Made by a program: the position numbers and the translations under genes. From Burkholderiales bacterium (GTDB lineage: Bacteria; Pseudomonadota; Gammaproteobacteria; Burkholderiales; Burkholderiaceae_C), in contig JAUVWL010000008.1 in the NCBI GenBank assembly GCA_030604135.1, positions 1 through 64,000 of the forward strand: a stretch of 64,000 bases of DNA, read 5' to 3'. Every line of letters begins with the position of its first letter. Position 1 is the stretch's first letter. This document shows positions 44,850-55,468 of the stretch, in pieces. The notes beneath the pieces are model-generated. The model did not search any database, had not been told where the DNA came from, and was given only the letters and a program-made list of their open reading frames with translations.

Positions 44850-45593
44850 GTGACACTCAGATCCAGCCTTGCGGCCACCCTGGCCGGGCTGCTGCTTGTC
44901 GTGTGCGGCCCCGGTCTCGCGTCCGAGGTGGTGGCGGTCGGACGGGTCAGCATCGCATTGCCCGGTCAAGGCTGGCAGGTGTATTCCGCCAGCGATTCAG
45001 GCAATGTCCTGTCAGGAGGCAACCTGACCCGGCAGCAGCAAACCGAGAGCAAGATCCTGCTGCGCCGGGCTGCGGACCAGACCATTGATGCGGTCTTGAT
45101 GGTGCGGGCGAACGTCACCGGCAAGGGGCGCTTCTCGAGAATTGTTTATCCCGATGCCCGCTGTGAGGGCGGGGCGGGCGCGTTTTCCGAAGGAGATGCG
45201 CCTGGGGCTACTGTGAGGTCCTTTCGTTGCCTCATGGTGTTGCCTACTGGCGCCGTGGGTGTGCCCGACGCCTTCTTCCAGAACATTCAGGGTGAGCTCC
45301 ATCGCGACGGGTGGAGGCTGGCTCCCGCCATGCACGTTGTGGTGGCAAAGCAGTATGCGCAGACCGGCGCCTTCGTGGATTTGATGGCCCTGGTGGTACC
45401 CGAAGCCTTGCCGGCGCTTCCCGGTGCCTCTGACCCTGCGATCGACGTCCTGCCGACCGGCGTGTCCGCCGCCAGCGTGCACTGGGGGCGCCAACTGCAG
45501 CAGGCCGTGACGGACAGCGTCTACAGTGTTCGTGGCCTGCTGCCGGTTCCTGAACTGCTCCTGCCTTCTGACGCGCCATCGCGCAGCCATTGA
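44850..45593 (+). CDS. Exported protein of unknown function
   Basis: A 247-residue protein with an N-terminal signal peptide (hydrophobic core SLAATLAGLLLVVCGPGLAS, likely cleaved after LAS near residue 25). The mature part has two cysteines (ARCEGG, FRCLMV) that could pair, and no membrane helix. I do not recognise a family. The start is GTG at 44850 with GGAGG 7-8 nt upstream. It lies 33 nt before pntA on the same strand and may be co-transcribed with it. Confidence 0.7.
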   Translation: MTLRSSLAATLAGLLLVVCGPGLASEVVAVGRVSIALPGQGWQVYSASDSGNVLSGGNLTRQQQTESKILLRRAADQTIDAVLMVRANVTGKGRFSRIVYPDARCEGGAGAFSEGDAPGATVRSFRCLMVLPTGAVGVPDAFFQNIQGELHRDGWRLAPAMHVVVAKQYAQTGAFVDLMALVVPEALPALPGASDPAIDVLPTGVSAASVHWGRQLQQAVTDSVYSVRGLLPVPELLLPSDAPSRSH

Positions 45594-45626
45594 CCGAATT
45601 CCAACTAACCGACCGAGGACCTACCC

Positions 45627-47264
45627 ATGACTCCTGGCGCATCGACTGAAACCGCCTCGGCCAGCGCGGCCGTCCCCACCCCCCAGCGCATCGGCATCCC
45701 GCGCGAAGTTTTTCCGGGCGAGAAACGCGTCGCGACGGTGCCCGACGTGGTGACCAAGCTGGTCAAACTGGGCTTTGGCGTGGTGGTGGAGACCGGTGCC
45801 GGTGAACTGGCCGACCTGTCAGACGACGCCTACCGCGAGGCCGGCGCCAGCATCGCCGGGTCCGCCGCCGAGCTGTGGAGTGGCAGCGACATCGTCTTCA
45901 AGGTGCGCCCGCCCACCGCCGACGAGGTGGCGCTGATGCACGCAGGGCAGACCCTGATCGGCTTTGTCTGGCCGGCTCAGAACCCGGATCTGATGCAGCA
46001 GCTGGCGGCCCGCAGGGTCACGGTGCTCGCCATCGACTGCCTGCCGCGCACGCTCAGCCGTGCGCAGAAGATGGACGCGCTGACCTCCATGGCCGGCGTG
46101 AGCGGCTACCGCGCGGTGGTCGAGGCGGCCAACGCCTTCGGTCGCTTCTTCAATGGCCAGATCACCGCCGCGGGCAAGGTGCCGCCGGCCAAGGTGTTCA
46201 TTGCCGGCGCCGGCGTGGCGGGCCTGGCCGCCATCGGTGCGGCGGCCAGCCTGGGTGCCATCGTGCGCGCCAACGACACCCGCGCCGAGGTGGCCGACCA
46301 GGTCGTCTCGCTCGGTGGCGAGTTCGTCAAGGTCGACTACGAGGAAGAGGGCTCGGGCGGCGGCGGCTATGCCAAGGTCATGAGCGAAGGCTTCCAGGCC
46401 GCGCAGCGCGAGATGTACGCGCAACAGGCCAAGGAGTGCGACATCATCATCACCACTGCCCTCATCCCGGGCAAGCCGGCGCCACGCCTGATCACCGCCG
46501 AGATGGTGCGCAGCATGAAGCCCGGCAGCGTGATTGTCGACATGGCGGCCGAGCAGGGCGGCAACTGCGAACTCACCGAACCCGGCAAGGCCGTCGTCAA
46601 ACACGGGGTGACCATCGTCGGCTACACCGACCTGGCCTCGCGCATGGCGCGCCAGTCGTCCACGCTGTACGGCACCAACCTGCTGCGCCTGACCGAGGAA
46701 CTGTGCAAGACCAAGGACGGTGTCATCAACGTCAACATGGACGACGACGCCATCCGTGGCCTGACCGTCATCAAGAACGGCGAGATCACCTGGCCGGCCC
46801 CGCCGCTGGCGCCGGCGGCACCCAAGCCGGCCGCCAAGCCGGCGGCAGCGGTCGCCGAGAAGAAGGGCGGGCATGGGCATGGCAGCTCTGGCCCCTTGCC
46901 GGCCAAGTCGCTGGCCATCATCTTCGGCCTGGGCGCGGTGGCTTTCTGGTTCATCGGTGCCTACGCGCCGGCGGCCTTCCTGGGTCACTTCACCGTGTTC
47001 GTGCTGGCCTGTTTCATCGGCTACATGGTGGTGTGGAACGTGACCCCCGCGCTGCACACCCCGCTCATGAGCGTGACCAACGCCATCTCCAGCATCATCG
47101 CCATCGGCGCGCTGATCCAGATTGCCCCGCCGGACGCCACCGCCGGCGGCCGGCCGGATGAGCTGATCCGCTGGCTGGCCTTTGTCGGCGTGCTGGTCAC
47201 CGCCATCAACATGTTCGGCGGCTTCTCGGTGACGCGCCGCATGCTCGCCATGTTCCGCAAGTAA
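45627..47264 (+). CDS. pntA: NAD(P) transhydrogenase subunit alpha PntA
   Basis: A 545-residue subunit of the proton-translocating transhydrogenase, which uses the proton gradient to make NADPH from NADH. Residues 1-400 are the NAD-binding domain I ([48 protein letters not shown]). An Ala/Pro/Gly-His linker follows, then four membrane helices to the C-terminus, so the alpha1 and alpha2 parts are fused as in E. coli. GAGGA precedes the ATG. Confidence 0.97.
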   Translation: MTPGASTETASASAAVPTPQRIGIPREVFPGEKRVATVPDVVTKLVKLGFGVVVETGAGELADLSDDAYREAGASIAGSAAELWSGSDIVFKVRPPTADEVALMHAGQTLIGFVWPAQNPDLMQQLAARRVTVLAIDCLPRTLSRAQKMDALTSMAGVSGYRAVVEAANAFGRFFNGQITAAGKVPPAKVFIAGAGVAGLAAIGAAASLGAIVRANDTRAEVADQVVSLGGEFVKVDYEEEGSGGGGYAKVMSEGFQAAQREMYAQQAKECDIIITTALIPGKPAPRLITAEMVRSMKPGSVIVDMAAEQGGNCELTEPGKAVVKHGVTIVGYTDLASRMARQSSTLYGTNLLRLTEELCKTKDGVINVNMDDDAIRGLTVIKNGEITWPAPPLAPAAPKPAAKPAAAVAEKKGGHGHGSSGPLPAKSLAIIFGLGAVAFWFIGAYAPAAFLGHFTVFVLACFIGYMVVWNVTPALHTPLMSVTNAISSIIAIGALIQIAPPDATAGGRPDELIRWLAFVGVLVTAINMFGGFSVTRRMLAMFRK

Positions 47265-47290
47265 AACAACAAGAACCCCGAAAGACGATC

Positions 47291-48709
47291 ATGTCCCAAA
47301 GTCTCACCACGGTGGTCTACCTCGGCGCCGCCATCCTGTTCATCCTGAGCCTGGGTGGCCTGTCCAACCCGGAAACCTCGCGACGCGGCAACCTGTACGG
47401 CATCATCGGTATGACCCTGGCCGTGCTGGCCACCATCTTTGGCCCGCGCGTCAGCGCTGCCGGCATCCCCTGGATCCTGGTGGCGCTGGTCATCGGCGCC
47501 AGCATCGGCCTGTACGCGGCCAAAGTGGTCAAGATGACCCAGATGCCCGAGCTGGTGGCGCTCATGCACAGCCTGGTTGGCCTGGCCGCCTGCCTGGTCG
47601 GATTTGCCAGCTACGTCGACACCTCCATCCAGTACGAAGGGGCCGAAAAGGTCATTCACGATGTCGAGATCTACATCGGCATCCTGATTGGCGCGGTCAC
47701 GTTCTCGGGTTCGCTCATCGCCTTTGGCAAGCTCTCGGGCAAGATCGGCGGCAAGCCCTTGCTGCTGCCAGCGCGCCACTGGCTCAACCTGATCGCCCTG
47801 CTGGTGGTGATCTGGTACGGCCGCGAGTTCATCCGGGTCGACAGCGTGGCCGACGGCATGCTGCCGCTGGCGGTCATGACGGTGCTCGCACTGCTGTTCG
47901 GCATCCACATGGTCATGGCCATCGGCGGTGCCGACATGCCGGTGGTGGTGTCCATGCTCAACAGCTACTCTGGCTGGGCGGCGGCGGCCACCGGCTTCAT
48001 GCTCAGCAACGACCTGCTGATCGTCACCGGTGCCCTGGTCGGCTCCTCGGGTGCCATCCTGTCCTACATCATGTGCAACGCGATGAACCGCAACTTCATC
48101 AGCGTGATCGCAGGTGGCTTTGGCAGTGGCGGTGGCAAGCCGGCCGCCAAGGCCGACGGCGGCGCCGCCGAGCCGCAGGGCGAGGTGTCGCCGGTCAGCG
48201 CCACCGAGACCGCCGAGATGCTGCGCGAAGCCAAGAACGTGATCATCGTCCCTGGCTACGGCATGGCGGTGGCCCAGGCCCAGCACACGGTGTTCGAGAT
48301 CACCCGCACGCTGCGCGAGAAGGGCGTGAACGTGCGCTTCGGCATCCACCCGGTGGCCGGCCGCATGCCCGGCCACATGAACGTGCTGCTGGCCGAAGCC
48401 AAGGTGCCCTACGACATCGTGTTCGAGATGGACGAACTCAACGAGGACTTCCCGGACACCGACGTGGCCATGGTCATCGGCGCCAACGACATCGTCAACC
48501 CGGCCGCCCAGGACGACCCCACCAGCCCGATCGCCGGCATGCCGGTGCTCGAAGTCTGGAAGGCCCGCACCAGCATCGTCATGAAGCGCTCCATGGCCTC
48601 GGGCTATGCGGGCGTTGACAACCCGCTGTTCTACAAGGACAACAACCGCATGCTGTTTGGCGACGCCAAGAAGATGCTGGACGAAATCCTGGTGGCGCTC
48701 AAGAGCTGA
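47291..48709 (+). CDS. pntB: NAD(P) transhydrogenase subunit beta PntB
   Basis: A 472-residue subunit. The N-terminal 260 residues contain the remaining membrane helices of the proton channel. The C-terminal domain III binds NADP(H), with [15 protein letters not shown] (GxGxxxA/V fold start), [21 protein letters not shown] and [17 protein letters not shown]. It follows pntA after 26 nt, and a terminator closes the operon. Confidence 0.97.
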   Translation: MSQSLTTVVYLGAAILFILSLGGLSNPETSRRGNLYGIIGMTLAVLATIFGPRVSAAGIPWILVALVIGASIGLYAAKVVKMTQMPELVALMHSLVGLAACLVGFASYVDTSIQYEGAEKVIHDVEIYIGILIGAVTFSGSLIAFGKLSGKIGGKPLLLPARHWLNLIALLVVIWYGREFIRVDSVADGMLPLAVMTVLALLFGIHMVMAIGGADMPVVVSMLNSYSGWAAAATGFMLSNDLLIVTGALVGSSGAILSYIMCNAMNRNFISVIAGGFGSGGGKPAAKADGGAAEPQGEVSPVSATETAEMLREAKNVIIVPGYGMAVAQAQHTVFEITRTLREKGVNVRFGIHPVAGRMPGHMNVLLAEAKVPYDIVFEMDELNEDFPDTDVAMVIGANDIVNPAAQDDPTSPIAGMPVLEVWKARTSIVMKRSMASGYAGVDNPLFYKDNNRMLFGDAKKMLDEILVALKS

Positions 48710-48760
48710 CCGGGCACAGCCGGGCACAGCCGGGCGCTTCGGGCCCGGCAGCAACTGAAG

Positions 48761-48790
48761 GGGCGGTCCTTGGGGTCCGCCTTGTTTTTT
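48761..48790 (+). terminator. Rho-independent terminator of pntAB
   Basis: GGCGGTCC-TTGG-GGTCCGCC (one T-T mismatch) followed by TTGTTTTTTG, 50 nt after pntB. A short tandem repeat (ggcacagccg twice) lies between the stop and the hairpin. Confidence 0.7.
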
Positions 48791-48942
48791 GTAGCGCTGG
48801 TTGAACTCCCGCCGCAGTCCCGTGAGTCGCGTCAGTTTCAGGTCAGGGTAAAACACGATCGCCAGGCCCATGATGGTTGGGCCAGAATGTGCGGTTGCCG
48901 TCCGTTGGAACGGCCGCCTGAACAACATCCATGGAGATCCGA

Positions 48943-50631
48943 ATGAGCGCAGCAACGGCTGAACGTCCCTGGCTGGGAGCCTATCCGCCCGGCGTGCCTG
49001 CCGATATCGACGTCGACCAGTACCCCTCGCTGGTCCACCTGATGGAAGAGAGCTTCCAGACGTTCGCCAGCCGGCCGGCCTACAGCTTCATGGGCAAGGA
49101 GCTGACCTATGCACAGGTGGACAGCCTGTCGCAGGCTTTTGCCGCCTACCTGCAGGGCCTGGGTCTGGCCAAGGGCGATCGCGTCGCCATCATGATGCCC
49201 AACGTGCCGCAGTACCCGGTGGCCGTCGCCGCCATATTGCGGGCAGGCCTGGTGGTGGTGAACGTCAACCCCCTGTACACCGCGCGCGAACTGGAACACC
49301 AGCTCAAGGATTCGGGTGCCAAGGCCATCGTCATCGTGGAGAACTTTGCCCACACGCTGCAACAATGCATCGGCCAGACACCGGTCAAGCACGTGGTGCT
49401 GGCCGCCATGGGCGACCTGCTGGGCCTGCTCAAGGGCAGCATCGTCAACTACGTGGTGCGCAACGTCAAGAAGATGGTGCCCACTTTCAACCTGCCGCAG
49501 GCGGTTCGTTTCAACGAGGCCATCGCCCGCGGCACCAAGGGCAGCCTCAAGCGCCCCGAGCTCAAACCCGACGACGTGGCCGTGTTGCAGTACACGGGTG
49601 GAACCACTGGTGTGTCCAAGGGTGCGGTGCTGCTGCACCGCAACGTGATCGCCAACGCGCTGCAATCCGAGGCATGGAACGACCCGGTCATGAAGCAGAT
49701 CCCGGCCGGCGAGCAACCGACCAGCATCTGCGCGCTGCCGCTCTATCACATCTTCGCCTTCACGGTGAACATGGTCCTGGGCATGCGCACCGGTGGCAAG
49801 ACCATCCTGATTCCCAACCCGCGTGACCTGCCCGCCGTGCTCAAGGAGCTGAGCAAGCACACGTTCCACAGCTTTCCGGCGGTGAACACCCTGTTCAACG
49901 GCCTGGCCAATCACCCGGATTTCAATACCGTCAACTGGAGGAACCTCAAGGTTTCGGTGGGTGGGGGCATGGCGGTGCAGAGCGCGGTGGCCCGGCTTTG
50001 GCTGGAGAAGACCGGCTGCCCGATCTGCGAGGGCTACGGCCTGTCCGAGACCAGCCCCTCGGCCAGTTGCAACCCCGTCACCGCCACCGAGTTCAGCGGC
50101 ACCATCGGCGTGCCGCTGCCCAACACCTGGATGAAGTGTGTGGATGACGATGGCCGCGAGGTGCCAATGGGTCAGCCAGGCGAGATCGCGATCAAGGGGC
50201 CGCAGGTCATGGCCGGATACTGGCAGCGTCCCGACGAGACCGCCAAGGTCATGACCGCGGATGGCTACTTCAGGACCGGCGACGTGGGTGTGATGGATGG
50301 GCGGGGTTACTTCAGGATCGTCGACCGCAAGAAGGACATGGTGCTGGTCAGCGGCTTCAACGTCTACCCCAACGAGGTCGAGGACGTGGTGGCGCAGATG
50401 CCCGGCGTCATGGAGTGTGCCGTGGTCGGCGTGCCCGACGAGAAGTCGGGCGAGGCGGTCAAGCTGGTCATCGTGAGGAAGGACCCCGGCCTGACCGAAC
50501 CCCAGGTGCGCGACTACTGCAAGGAGAACCTCACCGGCTACAAGCAGCCCAAGGTGGTGGAGTTCCGCACCGAACTGCCCAAGACCCCGGTCGGCAAGAT
50601 CCTGCGCCGCGAACTGCGCGACAAGGCGTGA
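48943..50631 (+). CDS. Long-chain-fatty-acid--CoA ligase (FadD-like)
   Basis: A 562-residue adenylate-forming enzyme that activates fatty acids to acyl-CoA. The AMP-binding motif YTGGTTGVSKGAVLLHRN, the YGLSETSPSASCNP region, the hinge FRIVDRKKDMVLVSGFNVYP and the C-terminal lysine context PKTPVGKILRREL are in order. ATG 48943 has GGAG 6 nt upstream; ATG 48931 is an alternative. Its stop overlaps the mtnN start as GTGA. Confidence 0.93.
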   Translation: MSAATAERPWLGAYPPGVPADIDVDQYPSLVHLMEESFQTFASRPAYSFMGKELTYAQVDSLSQAFAAYLQGLGLAKGDRVAIMMPNVPQYPVAVAAILRAGLVVVNVNPLYTARELEHQLKDSGAKAIVIVENFAHTLQQCIGQTPVKHVVLAAMGDLLGLLKGSIVNYVVRNVKKMVPTFNLPQAVRFNEAIARGTKGSLKRPELKPDDVAVLQYTGGTTGVSKGAVLLHRNVIANALQSEAWNDPVMKQIPAGEQPTSICALPLYHIFAFTVNMVLGMRTGGKTILIPNPRDLPAVLKELSKHTFHSFPAVNTLFNGLANHPDFNTVNWRNLKVSVGGGMAVQSAVARLWLEKTGCPICEGYGLSETSPSASCNPVTATEFSGTIGVPLPNTWMKCVDDDGREVPMGQPGEIAIKGPQVMAGYWQRPDETAKVMTADGYFRTGDVGVMDGRGYFRIVDRKKDMVLVSGFNVYPNEVEDVVAQMPGVMECAVVGVPDEKSGEAVKLVIVRKDPGLTEPQVRDYCKENLTGYKQPKVVEFRTELPKTPVGKILRRELRDKA

Positions 50632-51377
50632 AGCGAACCGCCATCGTCTCGGCCCTGCACGACGAACTGGCCAGCGTGCTTGCGCTGATGCCCGACGAGC
50701 ACCGGCAGCTCGTCGGCGGCCGCGAGTTCTGGGTCGGCCACCTGCATGGCCAGGACGTGGTGGCGGTGCTCAGCGGCATCGGAAAGGTGGCGGCGGCCAC
50801 CACCGCCACGCTCCTGGTTCAGCGTTTCGGCGTGCAGCGCATCGTCTTCACCGGCGTGGCCGGTGGTCTGGGGTCGGGTGTGAAGGTGGGCGACGTGGTG
50901 CTGGCGCGCAGCTTCCTGCAGCATGACATGGATGCCTCGCCGCTGTTTCCTCGTCACGAGGTCCCGCAGTACGGTCGGGCCCGATTCGAGGCCGACGAAG
51001 CCCTGGCCGACGCGCTGGAACTGGCCTGCGAGCGCATGCTGAAGACCCTGCCTGGCCAGTTGCCCCACGCCACCGTCCAGGCCTTTGGCCTGCAGTCGCC
51101 GCGACTGCACCAGGGTTTGCTGCTCAGCGGCGACCGCTTCGTGGCCACCACGGCCGAAAGCCAGGCCCTGCAGCGCGAACTGCCCGAGGCCCTGGCGGTC
51201 GAGATGGAGGGCGCGGCCTTTGCCCAGGTGTGCCACGACTTCGGTGTGCCGCTGGCGGTGGTGCGCACCATCTCCGACCGGGCCGACGACCTGGCCCACG
51301 TCGATTTTCCAAGCTTTCTGCGCGAAGTGGCCAGTCGCTACAGCGGCGCCGTCATCGAGGCCTTGTTCAACTATTGA
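50628..51377 (+). CDS. mtnN: 5'-methylthioadenosine/S-adenosylhomocysteine nucleosidase
   Basis: A 249-residue PNP-fold nucleosidase that cleaves MTA and SAH to adenine and thioribose or ribosyl-homocysteine. The opening AIVSALHDELASVL, GIGKVAAATTATLL, the ribose-binding VEMEGAAFAQVCHDF and the late RTISDRAD with catalytic Asp match the family. MTA is a by-product of spermidine synthesis, but not of the carboxynorspermidine route encoded upstream in this window. The start is GTG at 50628, overlapping the ligase stop. Confidence 0.92.
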   Translation: MKRTAIVSALHDELASVLALMPDEHRQLVGGREFWVGHLHGQDVVAVLSGIGKVAAATTATLLVQRFGVQRIVFTGVAGGLGSGVKVGDVVLARSFLQHDMDASPLFPRHEVPQYGRARFEADEALADALELACERMLKTLPGQLPHATVQAFGLQSPRLHQGLLLSGDRFVATTAESQALQRELPEALAVEMEGAAFAQVCHDFGVPLAVVRTISDRADDLAHVDFPSFLREVASRYSGAVIEALFNY

Positions 51378-51398
51378 TGCCTGTTTGTATCGCCTGCT

Positions 51399-51533
51399 CG
51401 TCGCTCCCGCGCACCGAGAGTCCATGTGGGCTCGCCAGGGTGATGGACGGCCGTGGACTCCCGCGTGCGCGGGAGTGACGGCAAGCAACCCGCGCAGCGG
51501 CGGAGCGTCGGGGCAACAGTTTCAGCGTGGGGG
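51399..51533. repeat. REP-like repeat pair with shared tail, copy 2 locus
   Basis: A degenerate inverted copy (CGCTCCCGCGCACC, then GAGAGTCCATG) near 51402-51426 faces a good copy (TGGACTCCCGCG..GGGAGTGACG) at 51454-51480. The good copy continues into a tail, GCAAGCAACCCGCGCAGCGG and onward to about 51533. The same tail occurs in opposite orientation at 56595-56640. The element fills the gap between mtnN and corA. Confidence 0.7.
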
Positions 51534-51541
51534 CTCTGCCC

Positions 51542-52528
51542 TTACCTCAACCAGCCCCGCTTGCGGAAATACAGCATCGGAATGGCCGCTGACAGGATCA
51601 TCAGTCCGATCGCAAACGGGTAGCCCAGCTTCCATTCCAGCTCGGGCATGAATTCGAAGTTCATTCCGTAGCTGCTGGCCACCAGGGTCGGGGGCAGCAA
51701 GGACACGCTGGCCACCGAGAAGATCTTGATGATCTTGTTCTGGTTGATGTTGATGAAACCGACGGTGGCGTCCATCAGGAAGTTGATCTTGTCGAACAGG
51801 AAGGCGGTGTGGCCGTCCAACGAGTCCAGATCGCGCATGATCTGGCGCGCGTCCTCGAACTGCTCGGCACTGAGCAGGCGGCTGCGCATCATGAAGCTGA
51901 CCGCGCGGCGGGTGTCCATCACGTTGCGCCGAATGCGGCCCGACATGTCCTCGTGTCGTGCGATCGCGCTCAGGGCCTCACCCAGTGTGCTGTCCGAGGC
52001 GTCGCTGGAAAGCACCTTGTGGCTGACCTCCTCCAGGTCGTCGTAGATGTCTTCCAGCGTGTCGGCGCAGTACTCGGCGTCGGCGTCGAACAGCATCAGC
52101 AGCACATCCTTGGCATCCTCGATCAGGCCCGGCATGCGGCGTGCCCGCATGCGCAGCAGGCGGAACACCGGAACGTCTTCATCGTGGATGGAAAACAGCA
52201 CGCCCCGGCTCTTGAGGGCATCGTTGTGTTCGTTGAGGATGAAGGCCACCCGAACCGCACGGGGGGATTCCGGGTCGTCGATCAGAAAGTCCGAGCGCAC
52301 ATGCAGCTCGCCGTTGTCTTCCTCGAAGAACCGAGCAGACTCCTCGATGTCATCGTCCATGGCGTCGTCGGGGATCGACAGACCAAAGTGCTGCTTGACC
52401 CAGCGGCGCTCCTCGGGTGTGGGCGACTCGAGATCGACCCAGATCGGCTTGAAGCGCGCAAGCTCCTCCAGGGATTCGATTTCTTCCTGGAACAGGCGGC
52501 CATTGGCCAGGGTGAAGACATTGAGCAT
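51542..52528 (-). CDS. corA: Magnesium/cobalt transporter CorA
   Basis: A 328-residue pentameric Mg2+ channel. The large cytoplasmic N-domain is acidic. Two C-terminal helices follow, with the selectivity motif YGMNFEFMPEL between them, and a basic C-terminal tail (RKRGWLR). AGGAG lies upstream of the ATG at 52528. The 193 bp before the gene contain no feature I can assign. Confidence 0.94.
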   Translation of the reverse strand: MLNVFTLANGRLFQEEIESLEELARFKPIWVDLESPTPEERRWVKQHFGLSIPDDAMDDDIEESARFFEEDNGELHVRSDFLIDDPESPRAVRVAFILNEHNDALKSRGVLFSIHDEDVPVFRLLRMRARRMPGLIEDAKDVLLMLFDADAEYCADTLEDIYDDLEEVSHKVLSSDASDSTLGEALSAIARHEDMSGRIRRNVMDTRRAVSFMMRSRLLSAEQFEDARQIMRDLDSLDGHTAFLFDKINFLMDATVGFININQNKIIKIFSVASVSLLPPTLVASSYGMNFEFMPELEWKLGYPFAIGLMILSAAIPMLYFRKRGWLR

Positions 52529-52721
52529 GGTGGCTCCTGCGGAACGGGCTGGGTACGGTGGGGCACCGGGGGTGCCTGAAGGGAGAGAAGGCGCTTTCAG
52601 CCTGTCCCGTCACCGTCCCGACCACAGGCATGCGGCCAGATCAGGTGATGCGGGCGACGGCTGAAAGCACACAACTGGGAGGTGTGCTGTCCATGTTGCA
52701 GATCCTGATTGGAAACCCGAA

Positions 52722-53987
52722 TTATGGCACTGGCACGACCGAGTTCGCTGCTGTCTGGTCCGTCTTGAGAAAGCCGATCAGTTCTTTGTGTTGTCGCCAC
52801 GCATCGGCTTCACCCAGGGCCATAAGGGCATGGACGAAATCGGGCTCGAACAGCAGGTAGCTGGCCAGGGCGGCGGCGCTGCCGGTCCCGCTGTGCTGTG
52901 TGTCCACCGCCCCCAGCCCGATCAGGGTGTGCCGCGTGGTGCGGGGCAGGGCTCGGATGTGTTTGCGTGCCAGCTCGTCCAGTGACAGGGTGGGCTGGAT
53001 GGCCAGCACATCCACAGGACGGTAGGGCAGGGCCGCAGCGAGTTCGGGCGGCAGGCTGGCCAGGGTCTGACTGACCCGCTGAACCTGTTCCACATCGGAC
53101 TGCAGGGTGTCGTGAAACACACTGGCCATGGCGTGGCCTGCGATGGTGCCTGCTCCGGGCTCTTCGCCTTTGTCGCTGCCCACCAGACCCGACCGCTGGG
53201 GTTGGCCCACGCCGATCACCAGAATGCGCCTGGCGCCGAAGTGGATCGCCGGGGACAGGGGTGTGAGCTGCCGCATGGATCCATCCCCGAAATACGCCTT
53301 GCGCCCTTCCACCCACAGGGGGACCGCCGGGAACAGGAAAGGAATGGCGCTGGACGCCATCAGGTGTTCGATGGTCACCGGCTGGAAGCTGGCTCGGCGA
53401 CCGGGTCGGTGCCAGGGCAGGACAGCACTGTCGTCCCGGGTCTGGCAGAACGTCCAGTGCTCCCCGGTGGTGTAGCTCGACGCCGTCACCCCCAGTGTGT
53501 CGATCTGCCGGTTGTGCAGGGCTTTTTCCAGCCCTGGCAGGTCAATGTGCCGGTGCAGCGTATCGACCAGCGGGAGCGTGTCCAGCAGGGCGCGGTGACG
53601 GCGCACCTGGCGTGCCAGTGTCCAGCCGGCCAGCAGGCGATTCGCTCTCACCCAGGGCGGTGCGTCCAGCCGGTAGACCTGTGCCGAGCGCAAGCCGCTC
53701 CAGAAAGCGGCCAGAGAGGGCAGGGCCTGCAGCCCGTCACCGCTGCGACCGGCCAGGTAGGCCGCGTTGAGGGCGCCCGCAGATGTACCGAACAACCAGC
53801 GGAAAGGAAAGCCCTGGGCCGCGTGTCCACCCTGGCGGGCCAGCATGGCCGCCACCGCCTTGAGCACCCCGGCCTGGTAGGCGGTGCGGGCGCCGCCGCC
53901 CATCAGCACCAGGGCGCAGCCCGGTTGTGCGGCGCCCGGTAGCCGGTCTTGGATCAGCGTGTGTGAAATCAGGGTATCGAGGGACAC
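52722..53987 (-). CDS. Patatin-like phospholipase family protein
   Basis: A 421-residue putative lipid acyl hydrolase. The oxyanion loop is LVLMGGGARTAYQAG, the nucleophile elbow is FGTSAGALNAAYLAG, and the catalytic Asp is in YFGDGSMRQL, a DGS in place of the common DGG/DGA. There is no signal peptide. The start is GTG at 53987, since the longer ORF-track frame reads into the opposite MFS gene. It is divergent from that gene with 54 nt between starts. Confidence 0.85.
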   Translation of the reverse strand: MSLDTLISHTLIQDRLPGAAQPGCALVLMGGGARTAYQAGVLKAVAAMLARQGGHAAQGFPFRWLFGTSAGALNAAYLAGRSGDGLQALPSLAAFWSGLRSAQVYRLDAPPWVRANRLLAGWTLARQVRRHRALLDTLPLVDTLHRHIDLPGLEKALHNRQIDTLGVTASSYTTGEHWTFCQTRDDSAVLPWHRPGRRASFQPVTIEHLMASSAIPFLFPAVPLWVEGRKAYFGDGSMRQLTPLSPAIHFGARRILVIGVGQPQRSGLVGSDKGEEPGAGTIAGHAMASVFHDTLQSDVEQVQRVSQTLASLPPELAAALPYRPVDVLAIQPTLSLDELARKHIRALPRTTRHTLIGLGAVDTQHSGTGSAAALASYLLFEPDFVHALMALGEADAWRQHKELIGFLKTDQTAANSVVPVP

Positions 53988-54041
53988 TGGCAGTAGGCGG
54001 TGCGGCAGTGCCACAACTGCGGGTACAGTGGCCCGCTCATC

Positions 54042-55274
54042 ATGACACAAGCCCACCTGACTTTGCGCCGCGAACGCTGGCTGCTGATCACGCTGGCCGG
54101 TATCCAGTTCACGCACATCCTCGACTTCATGATCATGATGCCGCTGGGGCCGCAACTGACCCAGCTGTTCGGCATCAGCGACGCCCAGTTCGGTCTGCTG
54201 GTCTCGGCCTACACCTTGTCGGCCGGTGTGTCCGGGCTGGTCGCCACCACCTATGTCGACCGTTTCGGACGCAAGCGCCTGCTGCTGACGCTTTACATCC
54301 TGTTTGCCCTGGCCACCCTGGCCTGCGGGCTGGCGCCGGGTTACGGATTCCTCATGGCGGCCCGGGTGGCGGCCGGTGTGTTCGGCGGTGTGCTGTCGGC
54401 CGTGTCACAGACCATCGTGGCCGATGTCGTGCCCTTCGAGCGGCGCGGTCGGGCCATGGGCATCGTCATGTCGGCATTTTCCGTTTCCACCGTGGCCGGT
54501 GTGCCGGCCAGCCTCTGGCTGGCCAACCTGTCGACCTGGCAGGCCCCGTTCTTCGGCATCGCCCTCATGAGTGGTTTGCTGGCCGTGGCTGCCGGCCTGA
54601 GCATGCCGGTGCTGGACCAGCACCTGAGGGCCGCGCGTGCCGGCGGTGTCTGGCGCGGCATCGTGCAGGTGCTCGCCGACCCCAACCACCTGCGGGCGTT
54701 TGCCTTCTCGGCCCTGCTGATGTTCACCGGATTCACCATCATTCCCTTCATCACCATCTATGTGCAGGCCAACGTCGGCCTGGTGGACGAGCAGATTCCC
54801 TACCTCTATCTGGTCGGCGGTGCCGCTACCCTGTTCACCGCACGCCTGTTCGGGCGCATGGCCGACCACCACGGCAAGGTGCGGACCTTCACCTGGCTGG
54901 CGGTGGCGGTGACACTGCCCATCATGGCCACGACCTTGATGCCGCGCGTGCCGCTCTGGGTGGTGCTGATGGTCTCGACCAGCCTGTTCGTGTTGCTCAG
55001 TGGCCGCATGATCCCGGGCATGGCCCTGGTGACCAGCGCGGCCGATCCGGCCCGTCGAGGCACTTTCATGGTGCTCAACGCCTCGGTGCAATCGGTGGCC
55101 ATGGGGGCGGCTTCGCTGATCGGCGGCCTGATCATCACCCGCGATGCGGCCGGGCAGGTCGATCGTTATGGCTGGGCGGGGTTGATTGGCTGCCTGGCCA
55201 GCCTGGGTGCCATCGTGCTGGCACGCCGCCTCAAGCTCCACGGCGCCACCGACGGAGCCGTCCGCCGGTTGTGA
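54042..55274 (+). CDS. MFS transporter
   Basis: A 410-residue protein with twelve predicted helices. The A-motif-like loop VDRFGRKRLLL lies between helices 2 and 3, and the helix-1 region THILDFMIMMPLGPQL is typical of arabinose-efflux/AraJ-like exporters. The substrate is unknown. ATG 54042 is used because the longer frame adds residues overlapping the promoter region. The 194 bp that follow hold the hpf leader. Confidence 0.88.
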   Translation: MTQAHLTLRRERWLLITLAGIQFTHILDFMIMMPLGPQLTQLFGISDAQFGLLVSAYTLSAGVSGLVATTYVDRFGRKRLLLTLYILFALATLACGLAPGYGFLMAARVAAGVFGGVLSAVSQTIVADVVPFERRGRAMGIVMSAFSVSTVAGVPASLWLANLSTWQAPFFGIALMSGLLAVAAGLSMPVLDQHLRAARAGGVWRGIVQVLADPNHLRAFAFSALLMFTGFTIIPFITIYVQANVGLVDEQIPYLYLVGGAATLFTARLFGRMADHHGKVRTFTWLAVAVTLPIMATTLMPRVPLWVVLMVSTSLFVLLSGRMIPGMALVTSAADPARRGTFMVLNASVQSVAMGAASLIGGLIITRDAAGQVDRYGWAGLIGCLASLGAIVLARRLKLHGATDGAVRRL

Positions 55275-55468
55275 CCGGGTGGCGCGCCGCCCGCCGTTCC
55301 CGGCGGCCGCCGTTCGGTCGGAAGTTCGTCTTTTCACGAATTGTTGCGGTGCACGCTTGCGTGCCACCGCAATCATGGGCATAGTGGTTCCAAGACATCC
55401 CCGCGGCCGCCGGGAGGTCTTCGCCGGCCGGCGGCCAGTGTCAACCCGGAGCATAAGGAGGCTCTTTC

